Position numbers and translations under genes: made by a program. The notes under the pieces were generated by a model that was not told where the DNA came from, did not search any database, and was given only the letters and a program-made list of their open reading frames with translations. From assembly GCA_029298735.1 (NCBI GenBank), contig JANSLP010000017.1:62001-126000 (forward strand): DNA of 64,000 nucleotides. Direction: 5' to 3'. This DNA is from Ophiostoma sp. CBS 140.51. Lineage: Eukaryota; Ascomycota; Sordariomycetes; Ophiostomatales; Ophiostomataceae. Below are positions 42,382-51,723 of the stretch, piece after piece (the first letter of the stretch is position 1; each line of letters starts with the position of its first letter).

Positions 42382-43720
42382 TGTGTTGATTTGTGGTCTG
42401 TATGGTTATGTTTGATTTGTTGGTGATGTTGATGGTGATGCTGACTTCTCGTAGTGTCGTAGAATTCTGCACGTCGGAGTCGGGTTGATGTATGTTTTTG
42501 ATGTATGTTTTAAAAGGAAAACTAAAATCTGCAAGCCGACAAGTCCCCTTTTTGTTGTCAAGCGGCTGCCTCTGGTGTTTAATACTAGACTACCGTCGAA
42601 CTTCTTTGGCTGTGTGGGTGTCTTGGTAGACGCTGTACAACGTAATCGATTGAGACAGAGGAGTGGAGAGAGAGAACCTGTCCTCAGTCTGGGATAACCT
42701 GCTGTCGATCGACGATTCGGACGGAGTGCAGGGGGGTGTATGGGGTATGACGTTGGATGGGATTGTACTGCGAGAGAAAGGTGTGCGAAAAGCGAGTAAA
42801 GTGCTTGCAGAAAGTAGAAGGAAGAATGTTGTGGAACGGCCCAAGGGCATAAACGTGTTTATTGCTACGCTGTGACGATGACCGTCTAGAACAAAGCCTC
42901 CATGGAGAGAGAAAAGAGGGCCATGACGTTGATCCATGTGATTGGAAAGTTTGCGACAAAAATGAGGGATGGGGTGTGTGCACAAAAAAAGAAGAGAATG
43001 AAAAAAGATGGCTTAACGAACGAAGATGGCTGAGATGGCTGAAAGATATGACGTCGTCGGTGAAGAACGAGAAGGCAGAAAAGGTGGTTAATATGAAATG
43101 TGTGGGTGGTGGTGGGTGGTGGTCTCGGCCGGGGGGTGTCGACAAGAAACAGTTACTGCTGTTCGATGAAAAGAAAAGTACATCGGTATTGCGGAGTAGT
43201 ATGGGCCACGTCGATCTGGGGTGGCAGCGGTGCTCTCCCTCTCTCACCCACCATGACACAAGAAGGAAGAGTGACTTGTCAAAATAAAAAGATGGAGAAG
43301 AGAAAAAGAAAAGAGCTGTGTGTTTAGTAGTCCAAAAATAGAGGCGGTAAACTGTCTTCTGTCCACTGTTTGCCCCAGTCAGTCGTGCGTGGCGGGTGGG
43401 GTGCAAGCGAAGGAGTGAAGGAGTGAGATGAAAGGAAGACAGCAGACCACAGAGGCAACCACACTGAAAACAAAAGCACAAACCAGTTTTATAAAATCAA
43501 GTATTCTCCACTTACACGTACACATACACTCTCATACACGTATTCGCATACATTTACATACATACACATTACTCAATATCATAATTCATCACTGAAGACA
43601 TCACTGAATAACACTGAACATCGTCTCATACATCATACATACATCACACATACACCACACATACATCACCAGCCACAATACCCTTGCCCACCACCACAAA
43701 CAACACTACCTAACCTCACC
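42382..43720. other. Divergent intergenic, 5' of both small-protein genes
   Basis: Shared promoter region. A TATAAAA box lies at 43490-43496, and CATACAT/CACACATACA repeats at 43500-43680 form the ATG-free leader of the plus-strand gene. No gene supported. Confidence 0.55.
43490..43496 (+). promoter_or_regulatory. TATA box candidate
   Basis: TATAAAA about 225 bases upstream of the ATG at 43721; no ATG lies between them. Confidence 0.4.
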
Positions 43721-44377
43721 ATGGTCATCGGCCTCCTCACCATCGCCGCCATTCCCTCCACCATTGGCGTCTGCGAGGCAATGTCGGCACAAAAGAAACA
43801 AAATGAAGCCGACAAGGAAAAGGCCAAATTCAAAGCCACTGCCGACTTGTCCCTGGCAGGCGAGCCGCCACAGGAAGCCGTCGTCGTCTTGATTGGGGGC
43901 AGACTCTTTCTTGACCACCCGGACTGCCGTGTCGCCTACGGCCGTGCCCATCCCTTTTCGGGCTACTACTTCAACTACCCCGGCGACGAGCCCAAACTCG
44001 GGCTCGTCAGTACCATTGCCGACGACCCGCCCATGCTCAACTGGATCTATGCCGACAAGGATTCTGGAAGGCTCCTACATGCCGGCCGCAAAGACACCAT
44101 TGGCCACTACGTCGGGCCCTGGGGCTGGAGCAGCGACGACAAGTGGCTGACATACGAAGGAGATGCGACACGCTTTGTGGCGGCGCAAGAGGAAATCGCG
44201 ATCGGGGACCAGGTCCTACCCGTATGGGGCATCTACATGCAAGACCCCGACGCCGAAGACGATGTGGCCGACGGACGCGGCGTGCCCATTTTGATCCGGC
44301 GGTCGTTTGGCATGGAGAGCCGGTTTGTGCGAGACAGCCAGCGAGAAAAGGCTGGACTGAAAGAGAGGGAGTCCTAA
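43721..44377 (+). CDS. Conserved fungal protein of unknown function
   Basis: Intronless, 218 residues. It starts with a hydrophobic segment, MVIGLLTIAAIPSTIGVCEA, followed by a charged helix SAQKKQNEADKEKAKF. The body contains GYYFNYPGDEPKLGLVSTI, DDPPMLNWIYADKDSGRL, GRKDTIGHYVGPWGWSSDDK, and WLTYEGDATRFVAAQE. I recognise this as a recurrent Pezizomycotina family lacking a named domain; aromatic and Gly/Trp-rich blocks suggest a compact beta-rich fold, which is inference. The N-terminal segment could be a membrane anchor or a weak signal. It lies between the two tail-sharing paralogues. Confidence 0.75.
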   Translation: MVIGLLTIAAIPSTIGVCEAMSAQKKQNEADKEKAKFKATADLSLAGEPPQEAVVVLIGGRLFLDHPDCRVAYGRAHPFSGYYFNYPGDEPKLGLVSTIADDPPMLNWIYADKDSGRLLHAGRKDTIGHYVGPWGWSSDDKWLTYEGDATRFVAAQEEIAIGDQVLPVWGIYMQDPDAEDDVADGRGVPILIRRSFGMESRFVRDSQREKAGLKERES

Positions 44378-45242
44378 GAAGGCAAGAGAGAGGTGGGGGC
44401 TATTTCCACAGCATTGCATTTTGGGTGTCCTATTTCCACAGCTGATATCATAGCGTTTCTTTGAACTGAATGTATTTATTTGCCAGCCCTCTTTTATTCT
44501 TAATTTATCTCATTTGCTCAATCTCCATATTTTCTTGTTCTCGCCTCTGAACTTTTGTTTCATGCACACGCTTTTTGGAGACGGCTTGAGGCGGTCTTTC
44601 GTCATATGGAGACCACTCTTTCTTCTCAGACCCCCCCTCCCCGCCCCCCCATGTGGCTTTCTTGTCTAACGCCTGGGATCGGCACGCGGACAGGAAAGCC
44701 CCTTGCAGCGTTGCATTATCGGATTCCAGAGTCAGAACAGAGACGCCTGGAACGTCGACAGTAACCCCCCAAAACACCTTTCTGTTTATTTCAGCCTGGT
44801 TTAAAGTGCCGTCATTTGTACGCGAGAACACTTTCCATCATCTGGCGTGAACTATGATTTCATCGATCGAAAAGTGAAGAGGGAGAGGGTGTGTCGAGGG
44901 TGTGTACGTAGACATCAGATCCAAGTCTGGCCAGACCACGCCAGCCAACTCTCGAGATATGACATCGTTGGACAAGAGGACAAGCCTGGACAGTGCCATG
45001 CTTGGTCCCTCTCTGGGAGGAGCCGTGTCCAACTGTCATCCAAGTCGATCTGTGTTCACGTCTTTGATTTTCTTTTTAACAACCGTCGTCCGCTCCTGTC
45101 GTGCATCATATCCATCATCAACACCAACACATCTCATCTCATCAACACAACTCTTCATCAACAACAACTTCAATAATCTTCACCGGCTTCCACAGCAGCA
45201 CCAGCATCCACCACCACCCCTACCCGCCCACCCTATTACAAA
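44378..45242. other. Intergenic 5' of tail-protein gene 2
   Basis: Contains a C-rich run (CCCCCCCTCCCCGCCCCCCC at about 44632-44650). The last 100 bases are rich in CATCATCAACACC-type leader sequence. No gene. Confidence 0.55.
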
Positions 45243-45694
45243 ATGTCCAAGCGCCAGCAGCAGCCCGCCTACGAGTCGGAGGACGACTACTCGGACGACC
45301 AGTACGAGCCCGAGCCGGAACCGCAGCCGCCCGCACGCCGTCAGCGGCGGCCGCAGCGCACCCAAACGCAACAGAATGGCCAACAGCAGGGCGGCGGCGG
45401 CCCCCTCGACAACCTCGCGCTGGGCAACGTCGGCCAGCAGGCGCAGGGCGTTGTCGGCGGCGTGACCAACACGTTGGGCGGCCTGGCTGGCGGTGCCGTG
45501 CAGGGCCAGCAGCAAGGCGGCGGCGACAGCAAAAAGGGCAGCGACACGCTGCGGCTGCGTCTGGACCTGAACCTGGACATTGAAATTACCCTCAAAGCCA
45601 AGATCCATGGTGATTTGGAGTTGGCTCTTTTGTATGTCCCATACTCTTATCCAAACTATTTTGAATACGTGCTAACAACAACAGGGAGACATAA
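45243..45694 (+). CDS. Gln-rich protein with conserved alternating C-terminal tail (2)
   Basis: Two exons, 45243-45631 and a final 10-nt exon 45685-45694, giving 132 residues. Function unknown. N-terminus MSKRQQQPAYESEDDYSDDQ is followed by EPEPEPQPPARRQRRPQ, then a Gly/Gln/Val-rich centre (NVGQQAQGVVGGVTNTLGGL), then the tail TLRLRLDLNLDIEITLKAKI with GDLELALL, nearly identical to that of the gene at 41623-42381. The intron (GTATGT donor, GCTAAC branch, ACAG acceptor) splits the penultimate Leu codon and leaves only Leu-Glu-Thr-stop in the last exon. Without splicing the tail would run into unrelated sequence. Small size and composition resemble hydrophilic protective proteins, but there is no direct evidence. 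Confidence 0.75.
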
Positions 45695-47778
45695 TTTACC
45701 GACGGCGACGGCGTTCCTTTGTCTCATATGATGATGCTTTCATTTGTTAATCAAGTTGTTTTTTGCCTCTTTCATTATTACTCTCCTTACGACATTACTT
45801 CTTCCCTGTGTTATCACTACCCTTGTTTTTAGTTGGGGGTCCTATTGTGGACTCTATGGATTTCCTAGCTATTTTTTATTTTTCATTATTTTTGCTTTAT
45901 TTTTCCAAGACAATGCAATAGAATTTCTTGCCATAACTTTGACCTGTAGTGCTAGAAATGCCAGTGGACCTTACCTGTACGACATTTGTAGCAAGCGTCA
46001 CCGCAAAAGGAAAAGAACGTCCACGTTGTCAAAAAGAGCTTGTCTCCTTTTCTGCTGTCAAGACCATTGCAGTCCGTCGATTTGTGCCCAAGTCGACCGC
46101 TGGAAGCTTTGTTAGTGTCCCATAAAAAGAGAAGAAAGAGCCCCAGAAAACCATTCTTTGCCCCAGAATTCATCCCACCATCTCCACCCAACGCGTGTAA
46201 GAGTAAGCTGACCATACATTTTGTTACTGGGTGCTTGTCCATGTACACCCACTTCCACAAAAATGGTGTGCGTCACTCCAGCCGGGTGCACCGACGATCT
46301 TACAACAGAAAACGCTGCCAGAACCGTGCAACCGAGATTCACTTGCAGGGTTTGTTTTAGAAGAAGGCAATATACGAATGTACGAAGGCGATTGCAGGCA
46401 ACTTCCCAGCAGAGCAAAAGGCTCTTTTGAGCCAGACAACGTCCGCTGTTTCGTCTTTTCAACACCGTCGGCCGCCGTCGTGTTCGAGTCGGGCCTGTTT
46501 TACTTTGAAGGCAGACAGCCAGACAGGGAGACAGGCTACACGGCCGACGACCGAGTACAAGACACAATATGCGCAGGGCACTGACGGTTCACCAACTGAA
46601 CCTTCTGTCTCACTCCCTACTTGCCTCTGTCCACTGATTCTTCACCCCCATTTTCTGGTTAACATCCACTACTTTGTCCTTCAGTGGACACGGCCCGGCA
46701 CTGCAGGTACCCAGACAGCGGGCCAGCAGGCGTGTTCAACGGTAACGGTAACGGTAACTGTAGCCATATTTTGACCTCGCTTGTTGACCACAGTCGACCG
46801 TGAGAATAGTCTTTTCTGTTTTTTGTCCCCGCTTCGCTCGTCGTCGAGTGTCACTTTCGCTTTCTCCACTTGTAGTGTGACAGGTCTTCGCAGGCTACGA
46901 GCGCTACGAGCGCTACGACACCAGCTAATTTCAAAACAAAGGTACAAACCAAACTATCAGACACCGGTCGCTCCCGTGGCCCTGGAGCCCGACCACCAAC
47001 CGTCTCCTCTCCAATGTCCCCTCAACAACCTCCACCTGCTCTCCAAGCGAGCTCAATGGCCTTCTGTCTTTGGCTTAGTGCGCGCGTACAGGGCTGTCAA
47101 CCTCCCCAGTTTTTTGTTGCTTCCTGTGCTCGGGGCATCCTGTCCGGCTGCAACTTGAAATACAGTCTGAAACGTGCCGTCTCGTTACACCGGCAAAGTC
47201 GAAAAATCAACAACACGGTGAAGCCTCGCTCGGATGTAGAATAATATAGACGGCGAGAAGACGGGACGACGAAGTCGTCAAAATCGTCGACTATTTTCGA
47301 CAGAATTGAATTGTCGAGACTGAAGTCGAGTCTTAATTGTCCAGACAGATGGTCGTCGCCTTTCTTCGTTGTCCCGCAGGATCAACACACGAAAAGGAGG
47401 GGCGGCACGGCGGCACGACATGACGGGCGTCGCACAAGTGCACACGATCCCGCAGAGAGCAACTCCAAATTGCGCACAGTGACGTCAACGACTTTGCGAC
47501 CGATGCAACGCCGCGACAACACCGCGACAGCAAAGTTGAGCGTGAAGAATTAGATTATTTTGGAGACTGCGATGATGAATGAATATTTTTTTTTTTTTTT
47601 TGGAAACACAGACTAACTGAACACCGCGACGGCGTCTTTGCATCCTTCTCCCGTCTTCTTTGTGCTTCTGCCCCTGCTGCCTTGTTGACTGTTCTTTCTG
47701 GACTGTCCATAATTTTGTGACAATCGTCACCTGTAGCCTTCTTCTGTTCAGCACGTAAGAGCGCCATAACAGCCAATG
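45695..47778. other. Gene-poor intergenic stretch
   Basis: Open frames are short and unrecognised (for example 46231-46584). Features: GGTAAC tandem at 46740-46757, a 10-bp tandem CTACGAGCG(C) at 46896-46917, a dispersed-motif copy CCCCGCTTCGCTCG at 46827-46840, and a 19-base T run near 47586-47604. Confidence 0.5.
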
Positions 47779-48441
47779 ACACAATTGTAGCCCGTAAATT
47801 TCACAGCCTGACGACGTCAACATCACCTCAGCTCAATCAACTCAATCAACCCAGCTCTGCAGTCTGCCTATTCAGTACTCGCCCAACTTATCCCAGCCTC
47901 CTGCCGCTTTCCCGTCGCCTCTCTTCTGTCCGACTCCCCGACTTCAGTCACCTTCAGTCCAGCTTCTGTTATCCTGTCATTTACAATACAATCAGACAGA
48001 TTCGACCCATCTCAAGACACCCGCCTCTCTCACCTACCTCGCCACAACCCGACATCCGTTCAGCACCCGCTTAACACCCGCAACATCCCGCTGCAGGTAC
48101 TCGAGGCACTCGACAGGCTCTTTCACTGTCTCGCCGCTGATCAGGGCCTTGACATACCGCCGAGACCTCTAGACCACGCGGACGACAAGGCTTCCAAGAC
48201 CGACCAACTCGCTTTGAGACCAGTCCCTCCGAGACCCTCTGTTCCTGCCAACAATCTACAGCCTCCACTACCTCTTGATACCCTGAACTCATCTACCCTA
48301 AAGCTACAGAGCTCCTATAGCTGCAAGCTACAGCTGGTTCCTTAATCTACATACCTTGTCAAGCTCAGCTTGTCCCCTGTCTCTCTACACTCTCCCTACA
48401 CTCTCCCTACACATACACACATCCCACACCCTCCACACGTC
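47779..48441 (+). promoter_or_regulatory. ATG-free upstream region of the DUF3659 gene
   Basis: No ATG in any forward frame over 663 nt; the last one is at 47776-47778. CT- and CA-rich, ending in CTCTCCCTACA repeats at about 48397-48411. Probably a long leader. Confidence 0.5.
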
Positions 48442-49377
48442 ATGGCCTCTTCCAATACACGCTGGTCACGCAAAGTGCAGCCCGTGTACAGCCCAGAACA
48501 TACACCTGTCCACAGTCCTGTCGTCGAGGAGCTCGACTCGGAGACGGACACCAACGACGAGAACGAGTACGACGATCCCCCAGAAGAGGAGATTGTCGAG
48601 GAGGAGAGACCGAAAACAGCACCTCCCACCTCGTCAGGCCGCACCGGTGAACCCCGCGTCCAGACTCACTTTCACGACCGGGGGAGGGAGCCCGCCTACG
48701 TCGCCCCCATCCCCAAGATTGGGCGGATACCGTCGGTCAACTCTGTCAAGTCGCCAAAGGACACACCAACACCGGCCGCCGAGGGCATCTCCTCGTTTGG
48801 AAGGCCCACCCTTCCCCGCTTCCTTACGGCCCGCCTCGTCGGCAAGTCTATTGACGAGTACGGCGACGTCTGTGAAGGGGATGATGTCCTGGGAAGGGTG
48901 GCCGGCGACCTTCCCGATATGGTCGGCCGCACCATTTCCAACGAAAACGGCGACGTCTTGGGCGACGACGGCGAATTGCTGGGGTACGTGGAACACGTCA
49001 CCACCGATGCCGAGCGGCGCTCGATGCAAGAGGCCCGCCGGCGACGGGAAGCCGCCGCAGCGGCTCTCCCACTCGACGAGTTCACCGGTGGCGGGTCGAG
49101 TGCGTTCCGGGTGGACGCCGACGGCAACATTCTCGATGGACAAGGCAATGTTGTGGGGCAGATGAACAAGAAGGACGAGGCAAAAGAAGGGGAGAAGAAG
49201 GTGCCCGGCCCCCCACCGGTCAACGCGGAGAGTTACCGCAAAGAGGGCGAGAGCCCGTCCGACATTTTCTTGGACGTCAAGTCCACGACGGAAGGCATCC
49301 AGCTGACCATTCGCATCCCGACCGTGTTTCCCAACACGGGGCAGCCGCCCAAGATGCCCAATATTAGTTTTACATAG
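48442..49377 (+). CDS. DUF3659 (LEA-like) protein
   Basis: Intronless, 311 residues from the ATG at 48442. The N-terminal 110 residues are disordered and acidic. At about 128-190, imperfect repeats (GKSIDEYGDVCEGDDVLGRV; AGDLPDMVGRTISNENGDVL; GDDGELLGYVE) match DUF3659, the GD/DGD-VLG repeat of fungal LEA-like proteins. A further related unit is FRVDADGNILDGQGNVVGQM near 220-240. The end, PSDIFLDVKSTTEGIQLTIR then IPTVF, is the C-terminal segment I associate with the large fungal proteins that carry many DUF3659 units plus a DUF6987 domain. DUF6987 is absent here but is present in the next gene. Roles in stress or cell-surface protection are inferred from family naming only. Confidence 0.8.
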   Translation: MASSNTRWSRKVQPVYSPEHTPVHSPVVEELDSETDTNDENEYDDPPEEEIVEEERPKTAPPTSSGRTGEPRVQTHFHDRGREPAYVAPIPKIGRIPSVNSVKSPKDTPTPAAEGISSFGRPTLPRFLTARLVGKSIDEYGDVCEGDDVLGRVAGDLPDMVGRTISNENGDVLGDDGELLGYVEHVTTDAERRSMQEARRRREAAAAALPLDEFTGGGSSAFRVDADGNILDGQGNVVGQMNKKDEAKEGEKKVPGPPPVNAESYRKEGESPSDIFLDVKSTTEGIQLTIRIPTVFPNTGQPPKMPNISFT

Positions 49378-50997
49378 GGGATGGTGGAGTTGACATTGCC
49401 GCTTAATTTTGTTTGAATACTGGAGTTGCGGGGTTGGATATCTCTGTTTGACGGGGCTACGTTTGGCGTTCGGTGATGCAAATGATATCAGGAAGGATTG
49501 GCTTCTTTGGATTGCAGGATAGATTTGTTGATTTCACTTCTTTTGATTTCTGATACTGTAATTTCTCCAACGAATTACAGTCTTAATGGAATATTAAAAA
49601 AAAAAAGTTTCGTCATAATTACAACAGCCACGATCGTCATGTAAATCCTTGCAGAACAGGAAAACGAGGGACTGGTGGGCGTGATGGACAAGATGGGCGC
49701 TGTTGAATGTGGCTAGCAGCCGTTGCAGCCGCTACCCGTGTCGCTCTGGCTCTGTAGGTCACTAATTACGCTGCACGCCCAGTCCACTCCAAGTCCACCC
49801 TGCATGTTCTGCCCACTCTCTCAGTCCTCTACCCACTCAGCCACTCTGCCACTTTTCTTTCCACGTTCCTTGCACGCAAAGTCTTGCACACAAGCGGAAT
49901 CCCCGTACAGATCGGCATCTCGATGATCGAAGGTGGTCAATGTAGTGCAGGGGTTTACTGTCGATTTTGCTGCTTTTTCTTGTAAGTGAACTGATAGTCT
50001 TTTTGCCACATGGGGACGTCACACCCACGCACACCTTCCACTCTTTGAGTCTCGGCTGGCAAGCAGGTCGGCTACTTCGACCGGTTCTGTAGTCTTTTCT
50101 TTTTTCTCCAGTGTTTCGCACATCACTCCACTTTCCACGTTTATTTGTACTTGTTGGAAACCATCAATCTTGGAACACTTGTACGCCCCTGGCCAACTTA
50201 TCTCCAACTTATCTCGATGTGTGGTTACATGATTTGTTCTGGCTTGGTTCGATCGCCTTTTGCCTGGCCTCTGCTATTTTCTTGTCCCGTTTGTGGAACA
50301 GTAGTCCGCGTATACTTTACTAGACCAAGATGAAGTCATCTTAACAAAGCATTTTAGTAGGACCTTCAGAGACGTGCAAGTGCATCTCAGTGATCTTGGT
50401 GCTTTGTCTTTTAGATTGCCTCCACCAAGTCGATGCTGGACGTTGGCCAGACTGGTCCATTCTCCTGCCTTGACTCCCTTGTCGACCCCATGTCTTGGAC
50501 TACCTGTCTTCTTCCCCGCCACGATGTCATACAAGATCATAGAGATGGTTCTAGAGCATGCACTCCAGCTTGAGTTGACAACTCCAGCCTGCCTTTCCAC
50601 ACTCCACAAAAATTTACCCTCTTGGCTGAGTTGGCTTCGGCCCTCCTTGTCGGTTGTCGCCTCCTTTTTCAATCCCTGATTGGTCGTTGTGACGTATCTC
50701 TGACGACAGCCCTCTCCCAACTCCCTTCAACGAGGCAGCCTGTTGGGGTAGCTATGATGCCTTGACAAACTATGATGCTCGATGAAGTCAACCGAGATGA
50801 TGCTCACCTTGGATGTTTGAAGGGACGTTGGATATAAAGGTCTCGCCTCGACCGATCTTCAGTCGACTCTTTTGATCTTCTGAATATCTTTCTTAATCCA
50901 AGACATCTCCACACTACCACTTACACACACACTCAAGCCATCCCTAACTTTCAAAATAGCTTACCTTACCCAACCCACTTCTCCCACAACCGTCAAC
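49378..50997. other. Intergenic between DUF3659 and DUF6987 genes
   Basis: 3' region of the DUF3659 gene with an A-run near 49594-49606, then unremarkable sequence, then the DUF6987 promoter with a TATA box. Small open frames here are unrecognised. Confidence 0.5.
50833..50839 (+). promoter_or_regulatory. TATA box of DUF6987 gene
   Basis: TATAAAG 159 bases before the ATG at 50998, followed by a C/T- and CA-rich leader without ATG. TATA-containing promoters in fungi are commoner in regulated or stress genes. Confidence 0.5.
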
Positions 50998-51723
50998 ATG
51001 GCCGACATTCAGAGCGCCCCTTCGCCCCCCAAGACCGACTCGGCCACCAATGACCCGAAGAACTCGTCGGGCTCGTCCGGTGCCGACGCCAAGGACCCCG
51101 ATGCCGACAAAAAGGAGCAGGACAAGAAGTTGGCCCAGCAAATGACCACCGCCCTCGAGCGCTGCCTCGACAAGGTCAAGCCCATTTGCGACATGATTGC
51201 CCAGAAAATCGAGAAGGCCGACCGCACCCCCAAGGAGGATTTGGATGAAGAGGCTTTGGTCAAAGAGGTCAAGCCCCTCATCGAAGAGGGCGGCAAGATT
51301 TTGACCGAAGCCAACGGCGTCGTCCGCGGCCTCGACCCGGACGGCCGCATCCAGTCCCAGGCCAAGCACCACTCGGCCACCCACGAGGCTACGCCGGAAG
51401 AGTACAAGCTCGCCGACGTCTTGAAGGAGCTCACTGAAAAGGTCGCCAAGACAATTGACGATGCCAAGAAGAAGCTCGAGAACATGCCCAAGGCCAAGGA
51501 GGAGCTGAACCCTTTGTGGGCGTTGCTGTCGGACCCGCTGGCCCAGATTCTCGCGGCCGTCGGTCTGCTGCTGAACGGCGTTTTGGGGTTGGTCGGCAAG
51601 CTGCTGGGCGGCCTCGGTCTCGGTGGCCTGGTCGACAACCTGTTGAGCGGTCTGGGTCTCAACAAGATTCTGGACAACCTGGGTCTGGGCTCTCTGTCGA
51701 GCTCCCTGACCGGCAAGAAGTAG
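50998..51723 (+). CDS. DUF6987 protein
   Basis: Intronless, 241 residues. After a 40-residue Asp/Lys/Ser-rich start come DKKLAQQMTTALERCLDKVK, LVKEVKPLIEEGGKILTEAN, GVVRGLDPDGRIQSQAKHHS, THEATPEEYKLADVLKELTE, DDAKKKLENMPKAKEELNPL and WALLSDPLAQILAAVGLLLN, the layout of DUF6987. This helical domain usually follows DUF3659 repeats in large fungal LEA-like proteins; here it stands alone. The C-terminal 60 residues are Gly/Leu-rich and hydrophobic (GLVGKLLGGLGLGGLVDNLL), perhaps membrane-associating. It is the only strong candidate for a partner or split half of the DUF3659 gene 1.6 kb upstream. Biochemical function unknown. Confidence 0.85.
   Translation: MADIQSAPSPPKTDSATNDPKNSSGSSGADAKDPDADKKEQDKKLAQQMTTALERCLDKVKPICDMIAQKIEKADRTPKEDLDEEALVKEVKPLIEEGGKILTEANGVVRGLDPDGRIQSQAKHHSATHEATPEEYKLADVLKELTEKVAKTIDDAKKKLENMPKAKEELNPLWALLSDPLAQILAAVGLLLNGVLGLVGKLLGGLGLGGLVDNLLSGLGLNKILDNLGLGSLSSSLTGKK

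Noticed and set aside
46231..46584. 117-codon frame downstream of tail-protein gene 2
   Set aside because: Overlapping frames on both strands have equal length and none resembles a known family.
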